Below are positions 1 through 11,470 of a stretch of 64,000 nt of DNA, in pieces; positions within the stretch are counted from its first letter, which is position 1, and every line of letters begins with the position of its first letter. The translations under genes were made by a program, and so were the position numbers. The notes under the pieces are model-generated. The model did not search any database. It had not been told where the DNA came from and saw nothing but the letters and a program-made list of their open reading frames with translations. The DNA is from Sabellastarte sp. h YS-2021 (Eukaryota > Annelida > Polychaeta > Sabellida > Sabellidae). The stretch lies in NCBI GenBank assembly GCA_964017235.1, contig OZ024936.1, positions 50,147,028-50,211,027 of the forward strand, written 5' to 3'.

Positions 1-1499
1 GTTTTACATTGCAAACCTAGATGTAGTTTACTGTTTTAAGGTGTATTATCCATCATGAAAATTTGGGTGATTTGTACATAAACTTACACAAGATTTTAGC
101 AAATTGTGCATTGGGTGTGAAGGGATATATTTTAAAGCCACAGGTACAGAGTTAAGAAATCACAGATCTTTCTCATACCTTGCAGTTTCCGAGATATTGC
201 CCAGAGCCTTGGGAAATAGAGTGTAACTTCTATAAAAGTTATAGTAGGGTGAAACAGCACAAACATCAGCAGATTTCCAGAACAGTGGGATATTTTAGTA
301 TCAGTCGACTTGGAAAGTCACATTGAAGTTTTATATTGATATTAAAATTTCAGTCAATACTAAGTTACCAATCTTCTTTTGTTCTTCTCAAATTTTTTTT
401 TTTTTTGATAATATTAACAAACACGAATATAACATTCTGGCCTTTATTTGAATTCAACACAGCTTGGGCAGAAATGCAAATAGCAAAGTCCATTCTGTAG
501 CTTTAAACATTTAAACAATTATATTACAAACCTGACAGCTTGTACTGTACAAACTACATTTCTTGAGTACTCTTGTTTGTACAAAGACCTAACCCTGCTG
601 ACAGGTACATATTTGCTTTTGGTAGAATAGAAACTAAAGTAAGTAGCTAGTATGATTGCATAGGACAAAGCCAGACAAGAATCTTTAAATACAAAATTAT
701 ACAGACTATGTATTCAGTAAGTGTATGCACAGCAAGATAGCCTCAACTGAACAGAGTGAATCCAGTAAGTAATTGATTTTTCACTTCAGAAACTGAAACA
801 AGGAAGTAATGAAAGAAAGAATGTTGATACAAATATTTTAAAAGTAATGATATTAAATATGAAAGTTGAAACTGGTCAGAATGTAAAGAGTGTGAAACGG
901 GTGTCCAGTTAATGACAGGTCCAGTTTGCTTTATGTTTGTATGAAGCCACAATCTGAAAGTCTGAGTGAGAGTACATTTACTAAGGGGGGCAGTTATATA
1001 AAATTAAACTCGTACAAATACACATGTTTACACAATATATGACGGACAATTTCAAATGTATGTAAATTTTGAAAGGTGAAAAAAGTGTGAAAGTACAAAA
1101 TATAAACACAAATTTACAACTTAAAGGAGTTAGACAAAATGAACTCGGGGAAATTCTGTAAGATGTTGGATCAATTTTCAAATTTATTGTAATTGTCATA
1201 AAGGGAGTACATTTCATAAGAATTTTTGATCATTTCTTACTTATTTCTTTCTTACTACCAACAGATTTTGTTATATCAAGTTGTTTTTTAAGTTTCTGAA
1301 CAAAGAAAAAACTGATTAACCAGAAGAAGTATATAAAAGATGCCTAAGGTTGTGTCACAATAAAATGAGCAAAAGGATTAAATTGTGTGTGTGTGTCACG
1401 TTTTTAAAGAGGGCTGTACATCACACTGGTTGTTTCTCCTTGGCCTTTTCAATATTTTATGACTTTATTGCTTATGTCTTTTCATTTGATGCTGTTTTT
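1..1499. other. No gene recognised
   Basis: AT-rich sequence without convincing coding potential. The short open frames on the minus strand (for example 743-1217) are low-complexity and have no recognisable motif or splice context. A short GT microsatellite lies near 1387-1399. It could be far-upstream intron or intergenic DNA of the gene at 11.5 kb. Confidence 0.5.
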
Positions 1500-2790
1500 T
1501 CAGACCTAGGTCCATAGCTAAGTGAGTAATAGCAATGGTGGCTACTTTCAGTAAAGTGCTCATAACTCCAAAACGACTGCATTTAAAACATTTCTGTAAA
1601 ATACATTGTTCAGCTACTTTCTCCATGCCTACAAGATGGTACCATTTTTAGGGGTCTATCTTGATAGCTAAGTGAGAAATAGCTATTTTCTGTTTTTAAC
1701 AATGACCAAAATGAGTAAGTTGCTTTTATCTTTGTAACTGTTACTTACAATGTTGGTCTCAAATATGTTGTTGAACAAGTCCTTCATGTACTATATCATG
1801 GTGGGGTTTCCAAGGTGTAGCAGCATAGCTAGCTGAGCAATAGCTGCACTAAGTTTAACATTTGACTATTGAGCAAGTCACTTATAACTCAAAAACTATT
1901 GAATATAGAGGATTTTTGTCAAATACGTTGTTCACCTACTTTTTGATGTACTGTGTCGTGAATTTTCAGAGCTGTAAGTCCATAGCTAACTGAGTAATAG
2001 CTACTTTGAAGTTTCTTAATTTCAACATTCAGTAAATCACTTATACCTCCAAAACTATTGAATTTAGGGAATTATTGTCAAATATGTTAATCAGTTACCC
2101 ATAGCTAACTGAGTAATGGCTACTTTGTTTGAATTTCAACATTGAGTAAATCACTTATAACTCCAAAACTATTGAATTTAGTGAATTATTGTCAAATATG
2201 TTGTTCACCTACATTTTCATGTACTGTGTAATGACAAATTTGAGAGCTGTATGTCCATAGCTAACCGAGTAATAGCTACTTTAATGGTTCTCCATTGAGT
2301 AAATCACTTATAACAGCAAACTGTTGAATTTAAAGGATTTTTCTCAAATATGTTGTTAAGCTACTTTTTTATGTACTGTGTAATAGCAAATTTTGAGAGC
2401 TGTTAGTCCATAGCTAACGGAGTAATAGCTACTTTGATGGTTCGCCATTGAGTAAATCACTTAGAACAGCAAAACTGTTGAATTTAAAGGATTTTTATCG
2501 AATATGTTGTTCACCTACTTTTTGATGTACTGTGTAATTGCAAATTTTGAGACCTGTAGGTCCATAGCTAACTGAGTAATAGCTACTTTGATGGTTTTCC
2601 TTTGAGTAAATCATTTATAACTGCAAAACTATTAAATTTAGAGGATTTTTGTCAAATATGTTGTTCACCTACTTTTTAATGTTCTGTATCATGGCAAAGT
2701 TTCAGAGCTGTAAGTCCATAGCTGAGTAATAGCTATTTTGATTGTTTCTCTGAGTAAATCACTTTTAACAGCAAAATTTTGCCCGGGAGA
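1500..2790. repeat. 154-bp tandem array (about 9 units)
   Basis: The motif CATAGCTAACTGAGTAATAG recurs with starts near 1512, 1664, 1822, 1981, 2101, 2254, 2409, 2562 and 2716, giving a period of about 152-159 bp with one short unit. Each unit also carries a GAGTAAATCACTTATAAC stretch and a TATGTTGTTCACCTAC stretch. Units are diverged. The same family recurs at 19.63-19.96, 35.63-36.0 and 37.2-39.9 kb, so it is a dispersed satellite-like element and not a single local expansion. Confidence 0.9.
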
Positions 2791-2859
2791 TTATAAAACG
2801 CATATATTTAACACATATATATGCCCTCTATAAGCATGCAGACATTTGACCTTGAAGCT

Positions 2860-3303
2860 CTTCGTTCAAGGTCATCCACAGACTGCCAAAGTACCCTACT
2901 TAGCTGATTTGGGCCAAACTTAAAAGTGCCTATATCTTGCTTATTATTGGTCCTAGAGGTTTGGAATGTGTAACCAACCTATAGGAATTCATGTGCTGGG
3001 AATCTTTTGCTGTGGTCAGATTTGACCTTGGACCCCTCGTTCAAGGTCAAACTGCTGTGGCCAAACTTAAAAGTGCCCATATCTTGCTTATTATTGGTCC
3101 TAGAGGTTTGGGATGTGAAAACAACCTATAGGAAAACATGTGCTGGTAATCTTTTGATGTCCTTGTTCAAGGTCAAACAACGATGCCCAAACTTAAAAGT
3201 GCCTATATTTCACTTCTTATTGGTTCTAGAGGTTTGGAATGTGTAACCAACTTTAAACAGCACATTTTTGCTCCCTAGCGGGAGATCATACCACTGCAGT
3301 GGT
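2860..3303. repeat. 147-bp tandem array ending in hairpins
   Basis: Three units, about 147 bp each, carry AAAAGTGCCTATATCTTGCT, TTATTGGTCCTAGAGGTTTG and TTTGACCTTG/CAAGGTCAAA. Sub-motif starts fall near 2929, 3075 and 3200. The array ends at a perfect hairpin, CTCCC-TAGC-GGGAG (3271-3284), followed by the 14-bp palindrome ACCACTGCAGTGGT (3290-3303). A related array lies at 36.3-36.86 kb, again just after a 154-bp array. Confidence 0.85.
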
Positions 3304-5105
3304 CTTGTTTTTTACCATTGTTGCCTTACTACAAATGAAACATGTTTAAATCAAATCTGACCCAAAATCAAGTTCCTGTCTTAAAGTGTAGTTGGAAATA
3401 ACTGGAATAACCAAATAACAGTCAACATTGATAAATCATTGGAAATGAAAGCTAAAATGAATATGTTTACTTAAGATATACAAGCATCTATTGTCATTTT
3501 CTTGTTTCTTAAAATGAAACCCAAGCTGAGATTATTTTTAAATTGTCATCAACTTATCGATCCAATATAACGACACTTATTAATAAATGAATGTTTTCAT
3601 TTCCATTGACACCAAGTTACAATTCAATGACTGTAAAATCCCATAGTGTGATATTTGTCTTGGTTTCTCAGAAGTGACTGACATTGTCCTAGCCTTTGTA
3701 CTTGTTATATTGTTTTAACTTGATAACTGGAATGTATGACACAGCCAGACGATGTCAAATGTAATGTACAAGTACCACTTAAAAAAGTAAAAAACAGTTG
3801 AGGTTTTTAGCCAATAACTAATCTAAATGTGACATGAAATGTTCATGTCAGTGCAAGATAAATTGTATGTTTATAGTTATTGACGTAAGTTTTGAAGACA
3901 AAATGATGTTCATGGCAAAAGGTAAAGTATTGATAATTTAACATCTATAAAATAAGTTCAAATCATGCTGTGTACTGTACAAATCAATACGAGAAACAGA
4001 AAACCTTTAAACAGCATATACTGATTCACATGACTTAAAATCTGGACAATATGGTTCTTTTAAAAAGTCGGTGTTAAAATTTGCAAGCGGTAAGTATTTG
4101 CCCAGCCTGTTCTATGCGCGCCAAAAATAATAAAGTTCCACTTTTTGTATTCTGTGCAAAATGTATCTTTTATATAATCAAAATTGCTCTTCTGCATTGA
4201 ACATTAAGTTGCAAGAAATCTAAGTTTTAAAAAATGAAAGGAATCAAGTTATAGATCTGTCTTAGATCATCTGCCCATGTGTATGCTCTCTAGGTCTATG
4301 GGGAGGGGGTTGGAGATATTGGGGGGAAAACTGCAGCGTTAGCACTTGTTCAAACATTTGTCATTTTCGTAAGCATTCTATTATCCACAGTGTAAAACTG
4401 TAGTTACATGAAGTTTTTACTCTGTAGTGGTGTTTATTATTATTCATTGCAGAGGATGAATGCATTTCTTGATCTTTTCGTTTGACTTGCCATTCCGTTT
4501 ATGTTAAAGCCTGATAATACCCACTGATTGAAGGTATTGCAAAGTGTATGAAGTATTCTTGAGCTCTGGTAGGGGCATAGGTTAGTATTCTTTTCAGTGT
4601 ATATTCGCTTGTGTGGTTGTGAATGTGTATCAGTGGTTCCCTCATATATTTACACAAGACAAATATAAGAATGATCAAGGTTATCAGATACAAGTGTGTA
4701 TGAATTAGGGGGAGTTTGGTGTATAAGGATTTCATATTTTGACGGAAATCTTTGTTTTGAGGCTTATGTAGTACTTGTAAGAATAATAATGTTGTGAGAC
4801 CCTCCTGTAATCTTTTCTTATGATTTTGTAATTCACTGTGTGGGTGTGCTTTGGGCATGTTTTATGGAGATAAAAACGAGTGACCTGCAAGCTAGGCACG
4901 TGTAGTGGGATATACAAACTGCTAATTTTATGTGAGTATTTTTTTTTTTTTTTAAAAACAATATTATATCTTTTGCAAACATTACATTTTTATAGAAATT
5001 ATTAATAACTAAGTCATCAATTAAATTGACTTTCACGCTACATAAGACCGTACATGAGGCAATTTCCATAGGGTATGGCATGTTATTTTGTTCAGTTGTC
5101 TTATT
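3304..5105. other. No gene recognised
   Basis: AT-rich DNA with no ORF that shows a motif, codon bias or splice structure. Minus-strand frames at 4499-5081 look random in composition. No promoter or RNA gene was recognised. Confidence 0.5.
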
Positions 5106-5150
5106 ATATCCCCAGACGAAAGTCGGGGATATATTGGATTCAGGTCCGTC

Positions 5151-5186
<36 letters not shown>
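5106..5186. repeat. Hairpin plus (GCC)n microsatellite at the head of the 350-bp array
   Basis: ATATCCCC (5106-5113) and GGGGATAT (5125-5132) form a perfect 8-bp stem with an 11-nt loop. A GTCCGTCGC stretch and about a dozen GCC triplets follow, to about 5186. The poly-arginine frame read across the triplets is an artefact of the microsatellite. A similar hairpin-then-array layout occurs at 19,577, suggesting the head of a non-autonomous mobile element. Confidence 0.75.
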
Positions 5187-5187
<1 letters not shown>

Positions 5188-5289
5188 AGAAATTTCCTTG
5201 TGGACGCGATAACTCAAAAACAAATTAATATTTTTTTTTCAAACTTGGTACACATGTTAAGGGTGCCCAAAGGAAGATCCCTATTTTAA

Positions 5290-7165
5290 GGTGACCTTAA
5301 ACTCCCAGTAAAAAAGAACTTATGGCCACCTTAAGGTCAGAAATTGGACTTTTGGCCACTTAGAGCCCTGTAGGTCACAAACTATGATGCTCAGCTGGCT
5401 GAAATTTTACCTGACAACACATTAATATGTTCTTAGTACATGTGCCGAAAATCACGACTTTAAGTTGAGGAGAAAATTGTGTTTGAGGCCCATAAATACC
5501 CCCACTTGGGGATTTTTTGCTATACTTTTCACATATTTTGCCCTATAATTTGGAAGTGGTAATTCTGATGAGTCTCAAACTGCGCTAGGTATAACTTTGA
5601 TATGTAATCCTTGTCTGTAGAAAATTTTAAGGCTGTAGGTTTACCCAAAGGGGTCGACTTAAGGTCTCAAAAGTGCCCACAGAGACCCAATTTATGCACT
5701 TTTTGCCACTTTCAAGCACTGTAGCTTTCAAACTATGTCTCTCATCTAAGTTAAATATCATCTGGGAATATATCTATGTGTTTTCTTATATGTGCCCCAA
5801 CATTTAGGCCTTTAATAGACAGTTAACCTGTGTATCAGGACCATAAACACCCACCCGAGTGACCCTTATAAGACATTTTTCACATCTTTTTCCCTGTAAC
5901 TTGGAAATGGTAAGTCTGAGAAGTTTCAAACTGTATTAGATATATATTCTGTGTGTAATCTTAGTATGTAACAGATTTTAAGTCTGAAGCTTTAATTTTG
6001 AAGGTCAAATTGAGGTCTCTAAAAGGCTCCCAAAGACCCAATATTTGGACTTTTTGCTACTTTTAAGCCCTGTGACTGTCAAACTATGTGACTGATAGAG
6101 CTCAAATCCTATCTGGGAAGATATTAGTATGTTATTTATATATGTGCCAAAAATTAGGCTTTAAGAAGACATTTAACCTGTGTATGAGGACCATAAATCC
6201 CCACCCGAGTGACCATTTTTAGACATTTTTCACATATTTTGCCCTGTAACTTGGAAATGGTAAGTCTAAGAAGTTTCAAACTGTATTAGATGCATATTCT
6301 ATGTGTAATCTTAGTATGTGACAAATTTTAAGTCTGAGGCTTTAATTTGAAGGCCACATTTAGGTCTCTAGAAGGCCCCATAAAGACCCAGTATTTGGAC
6401 TTTTTGCCAATTTTAAGGCCTGTGACTGTTAAACTATGTGACTGATAGAGCTGAAATCTCATCTGGGAATACATTATTATGTTCTTTTTACATGTGCCAA
6501 AAATCAAGGCTTCAAGTAGACATTTAACCTGTGTATGAGGACCTTAAACACCCACCTGAGTGACCCTTTTAAGACATTTTTCACATATTTTGCTCTGTAA
6601 CTTGGAAATGGTAAGTCTGAGAAGTTTCAAACTTTATTAGATACATATTCTATGTGTAATCTTAGTATGTAACAAATTTTAAGTCTGAAGCTTTAATTTG
6701 AAAGCCACATCGAGATCTCTAAAAGGCCCACAGAGACCCAATATTTGGACTTTTTAACCACCTTTAAGCCCTGTGACTGTTAAACTATGTGATTGATGGA
6801 GCTGAAATCCCATCTGGGAATGCATTATTATGTCCTTTTTACATATGCCGAAAATCAAGGTTTTTAGTAGACATTTAACCTGTGTATGAGGGCCATAGAC
6901 ACTCGCCCAAGTGCCTTTTTGGACATTTTTTCCGTATTTTGCCCTGTTATGTGGAAATGCTTAGTGTGACAAGTCTTAAACTGTATTATATATAATTTTT
7001 GTTTGTTATGTATGTCCCCCAAAAAGTTTCAGATCTGTTGTTTAATTGCTAAGGTCTCTTTAACAATTGTAAAATGCCCACAGAAACCCAATTTATGGAC
7101 ATTATGCCACTTTAAAGCCCAGTAACTGTCAAACTATGTGGGTTATAGAGCTGAAATCTTTGAAT
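5290..7165. repeat. 350-bp tandem array (about 5 units)
   Basis: The sub-motif TTGGAAATGG starts near 5551, 5901, 6251, 6602 and 6951, so the period is very regular at 349-351 bp. Units share GGACTTTTTGCCACTTT, AAACTATGTGACTGATAGAG and TTTAACCTGTGTATGAGGAC. The first and last units are more diverged than the inner ones, as expected for an array homogenised from its centre. No coding potential. Confidence 0.9.
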
Positions 7166-8538
7166 TTTTAAAAGGAAATGCCTGTCTATTTAAATTTTGA
7201 ATATTAATAATGTTATGGCTATCTTAGTCTTTTAAGAACTTATTTTTGTGTGTTATACCTCTGCTTGCTGAGTTTTTAACTTTTAAAAATGAACCTGGTT
7301 AAACATATTCAAGTAGACAAAATGGACACTTTAAGTGAGCTTTAAGTCCCAATATTAATGAAATTATATCCTTATGTAGTAAAAGTAGGGGATTTTTAAC
7401 CCTCAACTAGCCCAGTTTTATTCAACTTGCCTCAGTTAATTTTGACACAGCTCCTACAGTTATGAACTCATTTCAGTTGATAATCACATACTTAAATTCT
7501 CAATTCTTTTTGTATTTGAGTACCCCTTTTATATAGATTGTTTGTTTACCATTTATGCATCCCCCACCCGGATTCCCCCCACCCACCTCTGGGACCTCCA
7601 GCTATATTGAGTGACACTAAATAAACAAAGGTATTTAATGATATCAGATGAGAAACAAAGAACTCAATGGGGTTGCAGATCTTGTGTAATAGTGAGAGAG
7701 GTGTGGAGAAGGGGAGAGGGGTGGGGGTGGGAGGTGGTGGGCTTCATTACATATAACACAAAGGGGAGTCAGAACTGAGATTGTGTCACATATTTAGGTT
7801 GCATATATATGGACCACATATACAGGTATAGAGGAAATGAATAACTGAAAACAATTTGCAAATTCTAAAAATAATATAATAAAATAATAATATAAATAAT
7901 TTTTTTTTAAATAATATTTTATTTGTGAACAAATATAGAAACAGATATGCGCTTTTGGGATTATGAATTTTAGAATGGACATTGAATCATCAATCATTTA
8001 AATACTTTGAAGGAAGATTGAAAAGTATGATGAGTTGAGTTAAAAATAATATTTTATTTGTCAACAAATATAGAAACAGATATGCTCTTTTGGGATTATT
8101 ATTTTAGAATGGACATTCAATCATCAATCATTTAAATACTTTGAAAATAGGTTTAGAGTTATCATTGCAGGAAGATTGAAAATATAATTTGAGTTATGTA
8201 TTCGGCGTCTGGGGATACACCATCTTCCTTGGAAGATATAAACAGAGTAGATTGATGTGCTGAAGTTCATATAATAATGGGTAATTATGTTTTAAAAAAT
8301 TCCCGATCAAAACCTGTGGCGTGAGTGATGACCTGTCTGGGGATATGTTGGCGCCGAGTTGGCCCAATCTAGTTTTTATATGTTCCCTATCAGCTTGGGT
8401 TGGCAATCCACAACAAATATAAGCAGTCCCAAGAACTCTCGTATCTGTGAAAAAGTGAAGATTAATTGACAGATTTCTGAGTAGCTGTTTGTGTATAATA
8501 TTTTAAATAAAGTTTCTTCTTATAAAGCAGTGACCATT
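7166..8538. other. No gene; one local tandem duplication
   Basis: AT-rich spacer. A unit of about 135 bp is duplicated head to tail (starts 7909 and 8044), containing GAAACAGATATGC and AATCATCAATCATTTAAATA. The copies differ at only a few sites, so the duplication is fairly recent. A C-rich and G-rich stretch lies at 7560-7740. Nothing coding was recognised. Confidence 0.6.
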
Positions 8539-8546
8539 ATATTTAT

Positions 8547-8936
8547 TAGGGCTGCGAACGAGTACTCGAGCCTCAGTGTACGAGGCGGTCTTGTCTTGCA
8601 CTCGAGTCCATTTTAAAAACTCGGTTACTCGCGAGGTATTGTCTTATCGCCCACGTAATCCAACGCTTGTGTAAAATATGTTACATTTAAACATTTCCGT
8701 TGCATAATATCAATTAAAGTTGTTATTTTCATTTGAAAACATACAATTTACTCCATATTCTATAATATATGGTCAAATAGAAGACGTTTTTCTTCAAAAG
8801 TTTTGTTTCCGGCACCGACTATTTGTTTACAGAAGACTTCTAATGGTAGGTACTAAATCTCGTGGTTACTCGAATTTGGGCCGGTTGTCAGAGGGCGAGT
8901 ACTCGATGCCGTTTTTTGGCACCCGTCACAGCCCTA
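8547..8936 (+). mobile_element. hAT-type MITE, copy 1
   Basis: A 390-bp non-autonomous element starting TAGGGCTG and ending CAGCCCTA. It is flanked by a perfect 8-bp target-site duplication ATATTTAT (8539-8546 and 8937-8944). An 8-bp duplication with these ends is the hallmark of hAT transposons. The inside carries several ACTCG motifs and no transposase; the frames read across it are spurious. A second copy lies in inverted orientation at 10,765-11,125. Confidence 0.9.
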
Positions 8937-8944
8937 ATATTTAT

Positions 8945-10764
8945 GCTTCAAATATAAAACATGGATTATTTAAGATGCTTGAGTATTAGTGAAGGGATCA
9001 TATGTAGGCTGATTCATGTCGAATATTTCAATATCGATTGTAACAGTATTTTGGATTTCGATATTGGTACCAAAGGGATGACTGCTTTTGAATATACCGT
9101 GAGGCAGTCATTTTCAAATAATGGTGTATATTTTATGGATCTTTATGTTTATTTTGGTAAATATCAAGAGCATTTTACTAAATACTGTGATGACACTTAA
9201 AAAAAAAAAAGAAAAGCATCTCCTTTGTCTACACATATAATTGAAGGAAAAGTTAAAATAATTGGAAACAAACCCCAAATCTGAAGAAATTATTCACTTT
9301 TATGCAATACTTTTGTAGATTTTTAAACCTTTTGTTATGATTTTTAAAAATGTAACAGCCTTGTTTGTTTCATGAGCTTCACTTCTTGTTAGTGTACCTA
9401 TTTCATTGGGGATGTGCTAATATTTTTATTATTTTTTTTATATAATTTTTTTTTCAGAATTCTTGTCTTGGAATAGTTGTGCATTGTTGGCATCCAAATT
9501 TCCCAATCTACATTTTTGTGGCTTTAAATGATTGTTCAATAGTTCAATCCCTATACTACCGATAAGCCATAATCACTGGCCCTGCAAATGTTAAACATAA
9601 CTCTAGACCTTAGGAAATTTTTGAGAAATGCTTCTGTACAATCTCCAGGTTGATATTCCCTCCAAAATTGGATATACCATATAGTACATTTTGGAATGCA
9701 TGCATTCACTAAAAGAGCTGCATTGACATGGAAAAATATATTGGTATGAATGAGGGCTGTTTGGAGACCCAAGTGGGATGTCAGAGCAAGATGTTACAAA
9801 AAATTGTCTGGCAGCCCACCGGGCTGCCTACAGTTGGCGTTAGGGAGCCCGGAGGCCAAAGGAAGAGCCCAAAATATTTTATGACGAACTGTTCTCATCA
9901 AGGCTTACTGCTGCAGATAAACATGTCATAATAAGTATGTTAACCATCTGAATCACTGTTTTATTGGTAATAAAAATTTGCAATTACACAAACCATTAAC
10001 TCTAAACTAAAATTACACCAATGTCATTAAAATTGCTAATTCCAGTTAAACTTGACTAAAACATAAAATCACGTAAAGCACTCTAGGCCCCGTGAAAAAA
10101 ACTCGAATGAATTCGCAGCTGAAAATAATTATCTTCGAATTAATTCACGGCTGAAAATAAAAAGTGTCATGGCAGACGTAAACAGTGAAATTAGAACTAT
10201 TTCAACCATTGTTTTGTAAAATAAAGCTACAATATATCGAAATATGTATGCATTTATGTATTTTATTTGCTAGTAGCCCTTCGGTCAGCCTATCAGTGTA
10301 CAACGGCAGCCCGGTCGAATTTTCGGCAGACTCGGGCTGCCGGACCACTGGAAACATCGAGCCCTGGATGTTATTCAGTAGAGTAGGTGTTAATTACAAG
10401 TTAAATACATTAATGTAATTTTGGTAGTGTGACAGTAACTCATGTGGAAGGTTTGATGATCCTTTGGATCAAAAATGGTAAAATCAAGAACTGTTGCAGA
10501 GAAAGTTGTTATTCAGAGGTGTTCAGTAAGTCTTTGTTATCTGGATACTGTGATGTATGTTTGATTTGAAAATCTTTAAATCACAAACTGTCAGACAGAA
10601 CTGGTCACTTAAAGATTTTCAAGAACTTCCTCTCATTCTATACCATCGCAGATCTTCCAAGATTCAATCAGGAACACTTTTTTTACCTGTGTGAAACAAG
10701 TGTTTCAGGGGAATCCGAAGGGTTTGTCTAACAAGAGGAATTTGCTCCAAAAATGGCTATTTGG
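8945..10764. other. No gene; two hairpins sharing one stem
   Basis: Mostly AT-rich. Two GC-rich hairpins use the same stem: GGCAGCCC-ACC-GGGCTGCC at 9810-9828, and a 10-bp stem CGGCAGCCCG/CGGGCTGCCG at 10,304-10,342 with a 19-nt loop. An imperfect local repeat built on GAATTCGCAGCTGAAAATAA lies at 10,100-10,165. I searched this stretch for upstream exons of the gene at 11.47 kb and found none I trust. Confidence 0.5.
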
Positions 10765-11125
10765 TAGGGCTGGGAAGGGTGCAAAAAAAAAAAACGGCTA
10801 GAATTCGAGTGGCCACGAGATTTAGTACCTACCATTAGAAGTCTTATGTAAAGAAATGGTCGATTCCAGAAACAAAACTTTTTTGGAGAAAAACGTCTTC
10901 TATTTCACCAGATATTATAGAATATAGAGTAAATTATACTTTTTAAAGTGAAAACCACAACTTTAATTGATACTATGTGATGGAAATGCATAAATGTAGC
11001 ATGTTTTACACAAACATTTCGTTACACGGGCGATAATACAATACCTTGCGAGTAACCGAGTAGTTAAAATGGACTAGCAAAGACTGACTCGTCTATCGAG
11101 GCTCCACTAACCGTTCGCAGTGCTA
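10765..11125 (-). mobile_element. hAT-type MITE, copy 2 (inverted)
   Basis: A 361-bp copy of the same MITE as at 8547, in the opposite orientation. It is flanked by a perfect 8-bp duplication CTATTTGG (10,757-10,764 and 11,126-11,133). Internal blocks match copy 1 in reverse complement, for example the GTACTAAATCTCGTGG region. One terminus is degraded relative to copy 1. It sits about 350 bp upstream of the first exon seen here. Confidence 0.9.
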
Positions 11126-11306
11126 CTATTTGGGGAGTTTCCCAAATGATTTGTGAGACTGGAACTGCCACTTGACACTGTGAAGGTGTGCTTGTAAGTT
11201 CCAGTACAGAAACATGCAGAACAGATTTTCAGTAGATAAAACCTGAGCAAATACAATGATACTGCTGGTTATCTTTGTAGATTTTTAGGGTATCCGTGTG
11301 TTTTAA

Positions 11307-11470
11307 GATTCCAGTTACTGCTTGTGTGTGTGAAGGGTTTCTGTAGACTTTTGAGGTAAATGTGGTGTGATGGTTATGTTTTAAGATTCCAGTTTCTGCT
11401 TGTGTGTGTGAAGGGTTTCTGTAGACTTTTGAGGTAAATTTGGTGTGATGGTTGTGTTAAAAGGTTCCAG
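11307..11470 (+). repeat. 78-bp direct repeat abutting a splice acceptor
   Basis: Two 78-bp units start at 11,307 and 11,385 with GATTCCAG and share CTTGTGTGTGTGAAGGGTTT. The third occurrence of the motif, GGTTCCAG (11,463-11,470), is the acceptor of the exon that follows. The repeat therefore places two acceptor-like CCAG sites upstream of the one used. Confidence 0.8.

Noticed and set aside
5026-5289. Open frame with a long arginine run
   Set aside because: The run is a translation of a (CGC)n/(GCC)n microsatellite at the head of a tandem array; there is no start context or family match.
8720-9200. Overlapping plus-strand frames
   Set aside because: Most of the first lies inside a hAT MITE; the second is AT-rich with no motif or splice context.
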